This document shows, one piece after another, positions 20,835-30,179 of a DNA stretch of 64,000 bases (position 1 is the stretch's first letter; each line of letters opens with the position of its first letter). The DNA lies in assembly GCF_000192795.1 (NCBI RefSeq), contig NW_007360607.1, forward strand, positions 124,001 to 188,000, in the 5' to 3' direction. The position numbers and the translations under genes are program-made. This stretch comes from Vavraia culicis subsp. floridensis. Its lineage: Eukaryota > Microsporidia > Pleistophoridae. Under the pieces are notes generated by a model, which saw only the letters and a program-made list of their open reading frames with translations, had not been told where the DNA came from and made no database searches.

Positions 20835-21503
20835 ATGGTAGAAGCGTCTATTTTTATTTCATTGGTATTTGTTGCACTGCTGGTTCTCGTTCTGTTCTTT
20901 ATATTGGTCTGTTACATGTACATCAAACATCGGAGTGACCTGCTGCTGAGAGAGATAGAGATGATAGACGATAAGTGCATATTCATGAATGAAGATTGCT
21001 ATCTTGTGGTCGAGAATTACAACAACAACCTATGCGATATATTTATCATTTCTATATATTTAAAGTGTGGAATCAAGGAAAAATCAACATTGAGTGACCA
21101 TAGTTGCTATCATGAAAAGCGAAGTGTTCAGGATGTGCTAGAGATGATTGACGAGGACAGTTATTTACATGTAACTGCGATAGACAGGAAGGACACGGAC
21201 AGTTTTATGTATGACAATGTTCTTTCGAAATGCGCTCGAGTTATATTTCCGAATTTCTTGATATTTGATGTGCAAAGACTTGTGCGATTTGTTTTTCATC
21301 TAAAATTAGGTTACCATGTTGCTTGGTTGATAGAGTTTAGCGAGCAGAATATCGTTGCAAGTGCACACTCGTATAACGGGTTAAAGAACGTGCATCATAG
21401 TGAGGTATTACACGTGAACAATCTAAATAATATGATGGGAAAGTTTTTTGGTTTTATCATCGGTAAATTTAGCTTAAGAAACCGATTAAAACAAAAGAAA
21501 TGA
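20835..21503 (+). CDS. Orphan membrane-anchored protein
   Basis: 222 residues, not recognised. The N-terminus is one long hydrophobic segment (about 5-29, VFVALLVLVLFFILVCYMY), either an uncleaved signal anchor or an N-terminal anchor, followed by KHR. The remaining 190 residues are soluble-looking, mixed alpha/beta, with several Cys, an acidic middle part and a basic C-terminus (RLKQKK). The start ATG has CCTAA just before it, one base short of the usual CCC signal. It is isolated, with large gaps on both sides. Lineage-specific membrane-anchored proteins of this sort are common in microsporidia; no function can be given. Confidence 0.7.
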   Translation: MVEASIFISLVFVALLVLVLFFILVCYMYIKHRSDLLLREIEMIDDKCIFMNEDCYLVVENYNNNLCDIFIISIYLKCGIKEKSTLSDHSCYHEKRSVQDVLEMIDEDSYLHVTAIDRKDTDSFMYDNVLSKCARVIFPNFLIFDVQRLVRFVFHLKLGYHVAWLIEFSEQNIVASAHSYNGLKNVHHSEVLHVNNLNNMMGKFFGFIIGKFSLRNRLKQKK

Positions 21504-23848
21504 AGCAACGATAAAATGCGAATGTTCCTTTGGTTATGAGGAAGATACATTGTTTAATGCTGGTTTGGTGATTGAAATGAAGGAATATAAACATATAAAT
21601 AAAAATGGAAATGCAATACAATACTACAGCCAAATGTGTTTTTAAAGTTTGTTAGATGAGTTTAAAGAGTATTTACACGCTGGTATGTATGTAAATGAGC
21701 TGCTATAACAGTAAATCGATAGATTTTTTGATGTACATCTGAATCAAACAGAACTGGTTTATAGTACGAGATAAGTGCGTTTTAGTCCATTCGCACTGTA
21801 AACTTGTGATCTCTGTAAGTAGCATCGAAACGCAGAAATATTAGTTTGAAACTTTTTGGTAAGGCAGCTGTATATTTACAAATATCGTTTTGGTTCAACG
21901 ATAATCGAGTTCTAAGATCCATGGTAAAACGAATTGCTTCGTATAGTATGATAAAAACATTGGTACCGTTTTTATTGCATTTCACAGCACGGCACTGCTA
22001 TGAATTTCAAATCAAATGTTATTAACCTAAGTCTACTAAAAGCGAAAAACAATCGGTCTTAATTTACGATTCTCCTCAATTGGTTCACATACAGGTCCGA
22101 AGACGGTCAAAAAGATGGAAAGATGTTTCTTTGTACAACTACTTGCCCTAGAGCTATGCTCACAAATTTAAATCTCAATACTTTGAATATGAATTTAATT
22201 GATAACAATAAATAGGGAACCACGATACACTGTCTTATAGCTTTCATTATGATGTCCATTCTGAACTGGTACTTAATGTACCATAACATCATACTTATTC
22301 CATTTCATACCTTATTTGATATATTTGTTCGTTTTTAGCATCATATAAACTTAATAGAGATGTAACAACACGCTATTTAGATGTAACTTGTGCTAAAATT
22401 GGTAGTTTACTAATATTTGAATTTATTGTGCATCTTCATTGGTAATACCTTTTATCTGCCTGTGTTATGATGAATTTGGATTGTACTGTATATAACATCG
22501 CGTATTTGATCGGCTTTAAAAACTTGGTTGTCCTTTAACTAATGAAACAAAAAAGATCTGATCGTAGAAAAGATGCACCCTTTTCTACAAGCGCGAACAC
22601 CTTTCAAAAAGTCCAAGCTCCAACATCAATTTAGCCTTTGTCTGGTACTAAAAATGCATTTACTCTCCTCACACCACATATCTGAACAACGCGCTCTCCG
22701 ATCCTTAGCCTTTTCTATTGCCTTTGAAGTACTCATAAATAGCACTAAATCGTTCAAATTCTTTTTCTATTGCGGTGAACTGTAAAATTTACGAACCAAT
22801 TGATATTTATTTGCTTTTTACATCCACTTCACCCGTGCTCTTTCTTATCACAGCAAGTGTTAACCGAGCACGGAAATTTTATTTTGTCTCAAGATGAATT
22901 TCCACAAATGAACGTGTAAAATACAAATCATAGAATTTAATCGGTTAGTTCGATCTTACGGATGTGCTAGTTAAGTACGATATACCATTCAGTAGATGAA
23001 AGGTTTTAAAGTAAATTAAACACTGCATCTCAGTTAAAAATGACCGTGGATGATGTCATTTTAATAAAATATATTTAGCAGATCTTTGACGAATCGTGCA
23101 CAAGGTGTCAGAAATGCAGCTTTAGAAATGATTTTACCTTGTATCAACAACGAGTACCTCACAGAATACTTTGTTGTAATTATGTAACAGCATTTCATCT
23201 TCTGTATAAAAGTTTACTTTACATTATATCGCTGCTTAAATAGCTAAAAAATGCCAATTTTTCATGATCACCTCTGCTTATCTGTTCAATTTGTATGTGT
23301 TCATCTGCTTCAGTGTATGAAACAATGTTGTGTGCTGATATCCCGTTTAACCAGAAGAGGTAGCATTTGGTAACTGTTTCGTGTGTTTATGGCTGCTAAT
23401 AATTGTAATAATCACTGACTTGAATATATCAAGTGCCGGTAATAACTGGTTGTTAATAGACGCGGTCTGAACAGATTCATATGCCATTATCAGTAATATT
23501 TACCGTATTTAGATCGTTATACCTACTCTTCGTTATTCGTCGATTAAATAGCTGCAATATGAACCATTTAACCTATTACCTGCCATTTTTGTAGCTTTCA
23601 ATTCAAATTAACTCGTTTCAAAATTTTTGTTCCTTGAAATCTTTGATTTTGGTGAGTGCTCTTTTCCATATACCCAGAGTTCAACGTGTCGTTACACAAA
23701 TAAAGGTAGGAAAGGGTTGTATTTGACCGCACAAGCATGTGCTAACCCGATAAATACATTCATAAAGTTTATCTGTGCCCATAAACGCGTTGTACCTCCG
23801 TACCTGTGTGTATAATTCTTATTTAATGTTGTAAAAAATTACCCCTCA
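21504..23848. other. Very long intergenic region, no gene recognised
   Basis: About 2.35 kb of AT-rich sequence between two plus-strand genes. Frames at 21782-21985, 22107-22292, 22573-22785 and 23627-23815 are short and random-looking and lack start signals. Some of this may be untranslated RNA or an unrecognised RNA gene. Confidence 0.5.
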
Positions 23849-24319
23849 ATGGTGGAAGCAGTACCTAAGAGGATGCACGGTGTTTATGATCAAATCACTA
23901 AGGTAAATAGACGAGAATCTACATATGTGATATTCCATGTACCGAACGTTAGGGACGTGCAGTTTCAGCTGCTGTCGATGGGCGGCTCAATCAGCACAGA
24001 TGCGACTAAATTGCCTTCTCTTGAGGATATTAAGAAGACATTCGACGAATGCAAGGAAGAGGTCATGAAGTACGACAGCTGTTACATAGCGTACGATTTT
24101 TACTTCAATAATGCCAACGGCGCGTTCAGAAATATTTTCATACTCATTTCGTTCATAAACGATGATACATGTCCAGCAAATAAAAGGTTCTTTTACTCGT
24201 CTTATTCGCTAGAACTGGTAAAGAAAATCAACGCTGCCAAGCACATTCCTGTTAATTCGACAAAAGACTTTACCTACGATTACTTTGAAGAGGTGTGCCG
24301 CTGTCATAAGAAAAATTAA
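23849..24319 (+). CDS. COF1: Cofilin / actin-depolymerising factor
   Basis: Cytosolic protein that binds and severs actin filaments. 156 residues, slightly longer than yeast cofilin (143). The ADF-homology fold is visible: LPSLEDIKKTFDECKEE (long helix region), CYIAYDFYF at the position of the family CLYAIYDFEY, then a strand (FRNIFILISFINDDTCP), the actin-binding helix region KRFFYSSYSLELVKKIN, and the closing YDYFEEV. The N-terminus (VEAVPKRMHGVYDQI) is more basic than in yeast. The start ATG follows CCCCTCA (CCCC at 23842-23845), the same TACCCCTCAATG seen at CFT2. With the Rho GTPase it suggests an active actin system. Confidence 0.88.
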   Translation: MVEAVPKRMHGVYDQITKVNRRESTYVIFHVPNVRDVQFQLLSMGGSISTDATKLPSLEDIKKTFDECKEEVMKYDSCYIAYDFYFNNANGAFRNIFILISFINDDTCPANKRFFYSSYSLELVKKINAAKHIPVNSTKDFTYDYFEEVCRCHKKN

Positions 24320-25142
24320 AGCACTGAGCGATCATTTCTGACTTATTTGAAAAATGTGTTGATTTTGTTTGAAGCCCGTTGTTTGCTGAAAAGGTTTTTG
24401 TTTTTTTAGCCGAGACGAAAAATAAAAAGTATTTAACGAACCTCATTTTATAACATTCTTGGTTTACCAGTTTGGTAAGATTTCTTGCTTGGGTACATCC
24501 CTTCGGCAAAAAAACCGCGCTTAATCCAGATTATCACACGAATATGGAATGTACTGCACATATTGTCCCAGTTTTTGCCTAATCCTAAGTTTGCTTGTGC
24601 TAAGAAAACTGCCATAGTACCTTAAATACTGCCAAGATGTGGTATGCTAGGGGAATTCGTATAGTTTTTATCGCTTACGACAAAGAGAGTAGCGGGCACT
24701 GTCCAATTGTTTTCTCCTCGTTTGTTGCGGTAGCGCTGAACAAAACGGGCAGTTTATTGAAAGTTGTTGCAGATGTTAATTGCTTTATTACCAGGCTCTG
24801 GGACAGGTACAACACGGTGTCTTTGGTAGTACCGTGAAACTGTACTCAACATAATATGCCATTCACAGATCTATTCTTGCGAGTGCGTTGGTCAATCATA
24901 ACCTACAAATGTGCATTTAACGTTCAATACGTATCGTAAGGTTAAAATGAATGTCTCTCCATTACCATTTGGTGCGATGCACTTTTTATCTTTTTACAAA
25001 TTTATGTTTCACAGCAATTCAAATAAAAATTATTTACACTGCGGATTCAACCGTGTTGCGGTACAAAATTAACCAAGTAACAAATTTATCGGCTACGAAC
25101 TGCAATTTACGTTTCTTTAACATTTCGATGTCCTTGCCCTTC
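24320..25142. other. Intergenic region, no certain gene
   Basis: About 820 bases. A 66-codon ATG frame at 24637-24837 lacks a CCC signal and is unrecognised. The region also contains the in-frame upstream extension (from 24951) of the small basic gene, which I judge untranslated. Confidence 0.45.
25137..25139 (+). promoter_or_regulatory. CCC start signal for small basic protein
   Basis: CCCTTCATG. It places the start at 25143, inside a longer frame that opens at 24951. Confidence 0.55.
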
Positions 25143-25424
25143 ATGATACGAAAGAAAAGAAAGACCAAGCTGTTTCAAGTGATGCCTTCCCTCATCACCG
25201 AGATAAAAAAGAACAACGCATATAGGAACGTTGCGATGAGCAAGGTTAAGTTCATGCAGGAGAGAATTGTTGAGCTTGGTGCGTATAAAAAGAAGGCATT
25301 TCTACCGTTTAAGGAGGGACTGAAGAAAAGCGCTGATGAAAAGGAAGCCGTTCAGAAAGAGAAGCAAATGAGGGTGAACGTGGGATTACTAACAAAAAAT
25401 ACGCTAAAAAGGCGCAAAAAATAG
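25143..25424 (+). CDS. Small basic protein, possible ribosome-biogenesis factor
   Basis: 93 residues from the ATG marked by CCCTTC, unrecognised. It is very rich in Lys and Arg, with basic clusters at the start (MIRKKRKTK) and end (TLKRRKK) and a helical middle. Such composition is typical of nucleolar or ribosome-assembly proteins, but no family motif is seen. The frame continues upstream to 24951; those extra 64 codons are hydrophobic and unlike the rest, and are judged untranslated. It converges with the cap methyltransferase gene, 41 bases away. Confidence 0.65.
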   Translation: MIRKKRKTKLFQVMPSLITEIKKNNAYRNVAMSKVKFMQERIVELGAYKKKAFLPFKEGLKKSADEKEAVQKEKQMRVNVGLLTKNTLKRRKK

Positions 25425-25465
25425 CACACAGCATTAAAGAATTGTTTTTATTACATGGGCACGAC

Positions 25466-26644
25466 CTATCTGCCATTCATCTTTTGGAAAACAATAACAC
25501 GGTACAACTCCATTACTTTTACCTCGTCAGTGTTAAGCCGCATCGGTAGCATTTTTCTTCTCAACCCTGCAAATTTGCCGCTGTTCGCGTTATAAAAACT
25601 CATGAAATTGGTGTTTTCTACCACGAGCAAGTTGATTTTTTTCATTTCCTGCACCAAATAACGTATATCAATCAAAAATTCTACACATTCGTTTACCGCC
25701 TCCTGCAAATGAAAATAATACTGATTGCCAAATACCCTGTCGCTAGGATTAGCCGGAAACTCGATCGTGTAGTATTCGTTTCCAAAGCTTATATTTGATT
25801 TTGTCTGCTGTTCGCTATTGTTTTTCTCTGTGACATCGTTTTCGGCCTTGGACCGGTGATACCTTCTCAGAATCACATCCCTGTCAGGCACCGTTAGCAA
25901 CAGATAACCATTTTCAAGCAAATGTTCGTTTATGTTATGCTTGGTTGCTGCAAACGAATCTTCTGATTCGAATGAGTAGTGAAAACTAAACTGTATGGAT
26001 ATTACATCGAACTGTCTTCCGAGGTTTAACGTGCTATGATACACATCGCACACGTCAAAATCAGCCTTGAATGGGCACCTGTGCCTGTTGTACCGCAGTG
26101 TACATTCATCGATGCTCTTATCGGCAATATCCAGTCCATAATAGTAGCTTATCCCTATTTTTTTGTACTTCAGCAGGTCTCCGCCTTTTCCACAACCCAG
26201 GTCCAGAACACGATCGTTTTTCGCTATGTACAAGTTGAACAGCACCGATTTGATAAAGTTGTTCATATTTCTGATGCTGATTATACTTGATTTTTTTCGC
26301 TCTACGTATGACTTGGTGGTGATCCTGTTGTAATGTTCGGCGATCTCACTGGCATACGAACCGGTCGTAGCAACATTTCCGTCTTTACCAGAATTTTTGC
26401 AGTTATCACTCGCTACGAATCTACTTCCTTCCGCCGCTGTCACACCTTTCGTGCTGAACTCGCGATTAGAGGTAACTTCCCCTTTATGTCCCGAACACGA
26501 CATATATTTCGTCTTGGCTGACCCTTTATCTTCTTCTTTGGTACGATCCGATTCACTGCTCCCCTTGTTAGAGTGTGCGTCACCGACTTTCGCACTTTTG
26601 TCCCGGTTGTTTCCTACATTTTCTGTTCCGTGATTCCCATCCAT
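25466..26644 (-). CDS. ABD1: mRNA cap guanine-N7 methyltransferase
   Basis: Nuclear enzyme that methylates the GpppN cap using S-adenosylmethionine. 392 residues. Residues 1 to about 100 are low-complexity and charged (Ser, Asn, Lys, Asp). The catalytic domain follows: YNRITTKSYVERKKSS, the family RNMNNFIKS (125-133), SAM motif VLDLGCGKGGDL (146-157), GLDIADKSI, and FDVISIQFSFHYSFES, the cap-binding region. The start ATG has CCC seven bases upstream in sense orientation (forward GGG at 26651-26653). On the minus strand AATAAA lies at 25447-25452, about 14 bases past the stop codon, a likely polyadenylation signal. It diverges from RPS23 across a 204-base promoter region. Confidence 0.95.
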   Translation of the reverse strand: MDGNHGTENVGNNRDKSAKVGDAHSNKGSSESDRTKEEDKGSAKTKYMSCSGHKGEVTSNREFSTKGVTAAEGSRFVASDNCKNSGKDGNVATTGSYASEIAEHYNRITTKSYVERKKSSIISIRNMNNFIKSVLFNLYIAKNDRVLDLGCGKGGDLLKYKKIGISYYYGLDIADKSIDECTLRYNRHRCPFKADFDVCDVYHSTLNLGRQFDVISIQFSFHYSFESEDSFAATKHNINEHLLENGYLLLTVPDRDVILRRYHRSKAENDVTEKNNSEQQTKSNISFGNEYYTIEFPANPSDRVFGNQYYFHLQEAVNECVEFLIDIRYLVQEMKKINLLVVENTNFMSFYNANSGKFAGLRRKMLPMRLNTDEVKVMELYRVIVFQKMNGR

Positions 26645-26848
26645 TTAACAGGGCAGCAACCATCAACCAGCATTTAATCAATCAATAATCGCATACGCAG
26701 TGGACAAGTCATTCACACCAAAAGGAGATATTTGGTACTTCAGCCCTTATTAGCGGTGCCTTGGTGCGCCATTTACCGACCGAATGCGAGCACCGCACCG
26801 TATCAAAGAAAATATTTTACAAAAATTTTTACCCCATCAGAAACAGGA

Positions 26849-27340
26849 ATGTCGGGAATAAACTCAGCAAGGAAATTAAGACGTAACAGACACGCCCGTC
26901 TATACGCAATAAAGTACTATCGCCGCAAGAAAAGAGGAACTGCTTATCACGAAGCACCGATAGGTAAGGCTCCTTTTGCGCGTGGCATAGTGCTAGACAA
27001 AACGTAAGTGATTTCTAATTTAGATAGGGACATCTGAGGATGATGAATCTATGGTATGATACTAACTTATAGCGGAGTAGAGGCGAAACAGCCAAACTCG
27101 GCCGTCCGTAAGGCGGTCAGGATACAGCTCTGTGGTTCAGGCAAGAAGATAATTGCGTTCGTGCCGTACGATGGCGGGTTAAACTATATTGAGCATAATG
27201 ATGAGGTAACGGTGATGGGATGCGGTAAGAAAGGACGATCGGTGGGAGATATCCCAGGAATAAGGTACAAGGTATGTAAAGTGCAGGGAGTTGCGATCAA
27301 GTCACTGGTGACCAAGAAGAAGCAGAAACCATCGCGATAA
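26849..27340 (+). CDS. RPS23: Ribosomal protein uS12 (RPS23), one intron
   Basis: Small-subunit protein at the decoding centre. The coding sequence is 26849-27003 joined to 27073-27340 (140 aa; yeast 145). Exon 1 gives the N-terminal part with [12 protein letters not shown] and ends in GIVLDK plus two bases of the next codon. Exon 2 supplies the last base (ACC, Thr) and continues [19 protein letters not shown], the conserved PNSA loop with its target proline, then [10 protein letters not shown]. Without removing the intron, exon 1 stops one codon later, so splicing is needed. CCCC lies 13 bases before the ATG (26832-26835). The in-frame region upstream of 26849 is judged untranslated. Confidence 0.96.
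27004..27072 (+). other. Spliceosomal intron in RPS23
   Basis: 69-base phase-2 intron. Donor GTAAGT at 27004-27009, perfect yeast-type branch site TACTAAC at 27060-27066, acceptor AG at 27071-27072, so branch to acceptor is very short. Removing it joins two protein halves exactly at the conserved residue spacing. A working spliceosome is therefore expected in this organism. Confidence 0.93.
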
Positions 27341-27960
27341 TTAAAAGTTTTTTAACTACGTGGTGTGTCAGTTCTTTTACTGGGACAAGCTGGTCGTAAT
27401 GAGCATTTGTGCGCTGCGTTGATGTTTAACACGGTTGTGCATCGGTGCCTCAGTTCTGATTCTCGTAGGACGTTGTGCCAGATTTAATCGTTTGTTGCAA
27501 TATGTTACGGATTACCATCATTTGAGATGAAATGGTTGGCATATTTGCTGCCTCTTCGTCTGGGCAATAAATCAGCATCCTAAATAGCAGCAACAAATGG
27601 ATTTAATGCTCTTGCACTACGATGTGAATGCTATTTTCACTGCCATAGCTGCTCAAGAATAATGCTTTATTTGATATCTGTACGGGAGAGAAACATCGCA
27701 ATTATCCTTGCAATCCCTGTTTTTTGTTCATCAACAGCAGAAATAAACGATGATTTTGCTCCTGTTTTATGATACGTAGCGTGTTTCTGCTCTATCGTGC
27801 TTACAAAAAAATGAGAATTCGTGTTTTAGCCGTTCATACGCTGCATTTGCCGTACAAATAATGGCAACGTTAAAGAACGCAATATTTGAAATAAATGGGT
27901 AATGCGGAACAAAACGCTTTCGTTCGCCCCATGATAGAGCTTAGATGGTAAATAGCATCT
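27341..27960. other. Intergenic region between converging genes
   Basis: About 620 bases between RPS23 and the secreted orphan; both 3' ends point inward. No gene seen. CGCCCCATG at about 27926-27934 leads into a six-codon frame only. Confidence 0.55.
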
Positions 27961-28863
27961 TTAATCAGACACATGCTGCCCTTCTCCACATAAACAATGT
28001 GAGGAAGCAGTTTTATATTCTGTACTACTCCTTTCTGTTCCATCCGTGTAGTTTTCAACGAATTTTATCCATTCCTCTACCAAGCACAAAGTACAAAGAG
28101 TGCGTCCATCATCGATTGCAACGTACAAACGAGAAGTCGTGAACAACAAACCACATGAACAGTATCTTAACATGTAGTGCACCTGATAGCCTTTAATAAA
28201 CATTTCCACGATCTTATTCAAAAAAGCGATGTTTTCGTTTATAGAACTCAATATGAAATACTTCACATCAAGGTATAACGCACTATCTTTATCAAAATAA
28301 TGTAAGAGCGTGTAATTGCAGATGTTTGCCAAATATTCGGATGATATGCTCAGAATCTTCAAATTTGGATAGTTGCCCGAATCTGTCAAACAATATTTGT
28401 TTAAAACATATTTGACACTCCTGCTGGTCCTCAAATATAATTTACAGTAGGTTTTGAACATTGACTTGACCATTTCATCTGCTGGCTTATATTCTTCATA
28501 TCCAACATTAAAAAGTATTAATTGAACGTATTGTATAGTTTCTATGACCAATTTAACATCATCGTTCTCATTCATAGCAGCAATAGTCGTCATATAGTAT
28601 AAAAATGCGATAAGGTTCCTGTTCATGGCCCGCTGTTCGTTCCTTGTATTTGTTGCAATTTCATACTGTTCTTCATACTTTTCCCTTATCAATTTCAATT
28701 TCGGTTTTATTTCCGTGTTTACACGTTCTTTTACGCTGATGAGCAACAACGCTCCGTCGACAAAATTTTTTGTTTTTGAAGGATTTGAAGCGGCTGAAGA
28801 TGGCAGTTCATCGGTTGTTGATACAAATACTGTGAAGTATACGAGGTATAGGGCAAAGTACAT
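27961..28863 (-). CDS. Orphan secreted protein with signal peptide
   Basis: From the ATG at 28863 the product has 300 residues, unrecognised. It begins with a good signal peptide (YFALYLVYFTVFVSTT, cleavage likely near residue 16-20), then a charged helical region and a mostly helical body with many Tyr and Leu. The C-terminal third carries Cys pairs (YCSCG, CTLC, CLCG) that could form disulfides or bind metal. The frame extends upstream to 28965 (TTG) or 28947 (ATG), but those starts would bury the signal peptide. No CCC signal is seen at either. Secreted orphans in microsporidia may act in the host cell, spore wall or polar tube; nothing here decides between them. Confidence 0.7.
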   Translation of the reverse strand: MYFALYLVYFTVFVSTTDELPSSAASNPSKTKNFVDGALLLISVKERVNTEIKPKLKLIREKYEEQYEIATNTRNEQRAMNRNLIAFLYYMTTIAAMNENDDVKLVIETIQYVQLILFNVGYEEYKPADEMVKSMFKTYCKLYLRTSRSVKYVLNKYCLTDSGNYPNLKILSISSEYLANICNYTLLHYFDKDSALYLDVKYFILSSINENIAFLNKIVEMFIKGYQVHYMLRYCSCGLLFTTSRLYVAIDDGRTLCTLCLVEEWIKFVENYTDGTERSSTEYKTASSHCLCGEGQHVSD

Positions 28864-30179
28864 GTTGTTGAAATAGGTTTTGCTTTTATATATCAGAAAG
28901 TTGACGTATTTACCAAAATGGTAAAAGTCAAAATTTTTTCCGATCATCGCTATTTTGTGGTGCAAAACGATTATATGCCAATATTTTATTTTTAGTAAAA
29001 ACGTGTTCGTTTATCTCCTCACTAAATTTTATTCTTATACTCAATGAGCATTCTTTCTCTTAAAAGTGTAACATACTTATTCTACAAACAGCAGTGTAAC
29101 GAATCGACAATGGCATACACTCAAAATAATCAAGCTGGTTCGTAAACTAAACATCGCTAAGGCTGTGGTATGTACCCAATATGGCAGGAGAATCTGTGTG
29201 TAAGATAGAAATCAGTCAGATTTTCAAAAATAGATTGGTATTATCGCGCTACAATTTATCACATTCATGGTTCTCATCTATATGGGATAAAATATTGTGC
29301 TAATAACCTCACTGTGCCATGAAAGAACAAAATACCTTTACATCAAACCGATATGTTCGCTCTGCAGGGCAAATAATGTAAAGGAAACTGCCATTGTTGA
29401 TTGTATAACATATCAAATGAATTGGTACACTGCATTCGTGGCTGAAGTGTCAATGTGGTAAATATTTTGAATATATCAAATTCGGAAAGAAACTACGCAG
29501 GTATTTCGCAGTGTGTAGAACGACTAAGCACGTTTAAAGGATGAGCAGCCCTATCAAGTCGTATAAAAAGGCTAATCAGATAAAAATTTGTTAAAATATA
29601 CTGTAGAGACTTACGATGTGTACATTATGTGGCAGAGCTGTACCGTTGCTTAATACAATTTTGTAAGTAAACCGATGAAATTGAGAATATAAAAGGTTAA
29701 AATGCCTTTACAAGGACTAAAAGACTGAACAGGATGTATGCGTGTTACTTTGTGCGGATATGTTTTTTACAAATCTGGAAAGTGTGCATTCCAATACTGA
29801 AGATTACGATTTTAGCACATTCAATTTACGTGAAATGGATGAATAGTAAAAATGAGTAATGGTATGCCTAAAAATGGGTTGTATCACCACCATTAACGCT
29901 TTAGTGAGGTAATATTTGCGCTAATTTTGTAATAAAATAGGCAACACGATGAATTATAGTTCGGTCTCGGAGGATCAGAAAAACTTTTTTGTCTGGACGC
30001 TGTGAGGAGATAAATAAACGATTGAGATAAAAAGATGAGTTGAAATGTCCAAATAAGGAACGAAATAGCGTTGTTCTACAAGTAAATTTATGGTGCACAG
30101 ATCATAAACAACCGTTCATTTGTGTTTTCAACCGTTTCTGACCCGAGGTGTTTAACTAGCTCTAAAATCGGAGCCCTTA
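28864..30179. other. Long intergenic region between divergent genes
   Basis: About 1.3 kb, AT-rich, holding the promoters of the secreted orphan and the CTR9-like gene. The 65-codon minus frame at 29901-30098 is unconvincing. Only the CCC at 30174-30176 is recognisable. Confidence 0.5.

Noticed and set aside
24637..24837. 66-codon ATG frame
   Set aside because: No start signal, no family, ordinary length for chance at this composition; kept only as a note in the intergenic entry.
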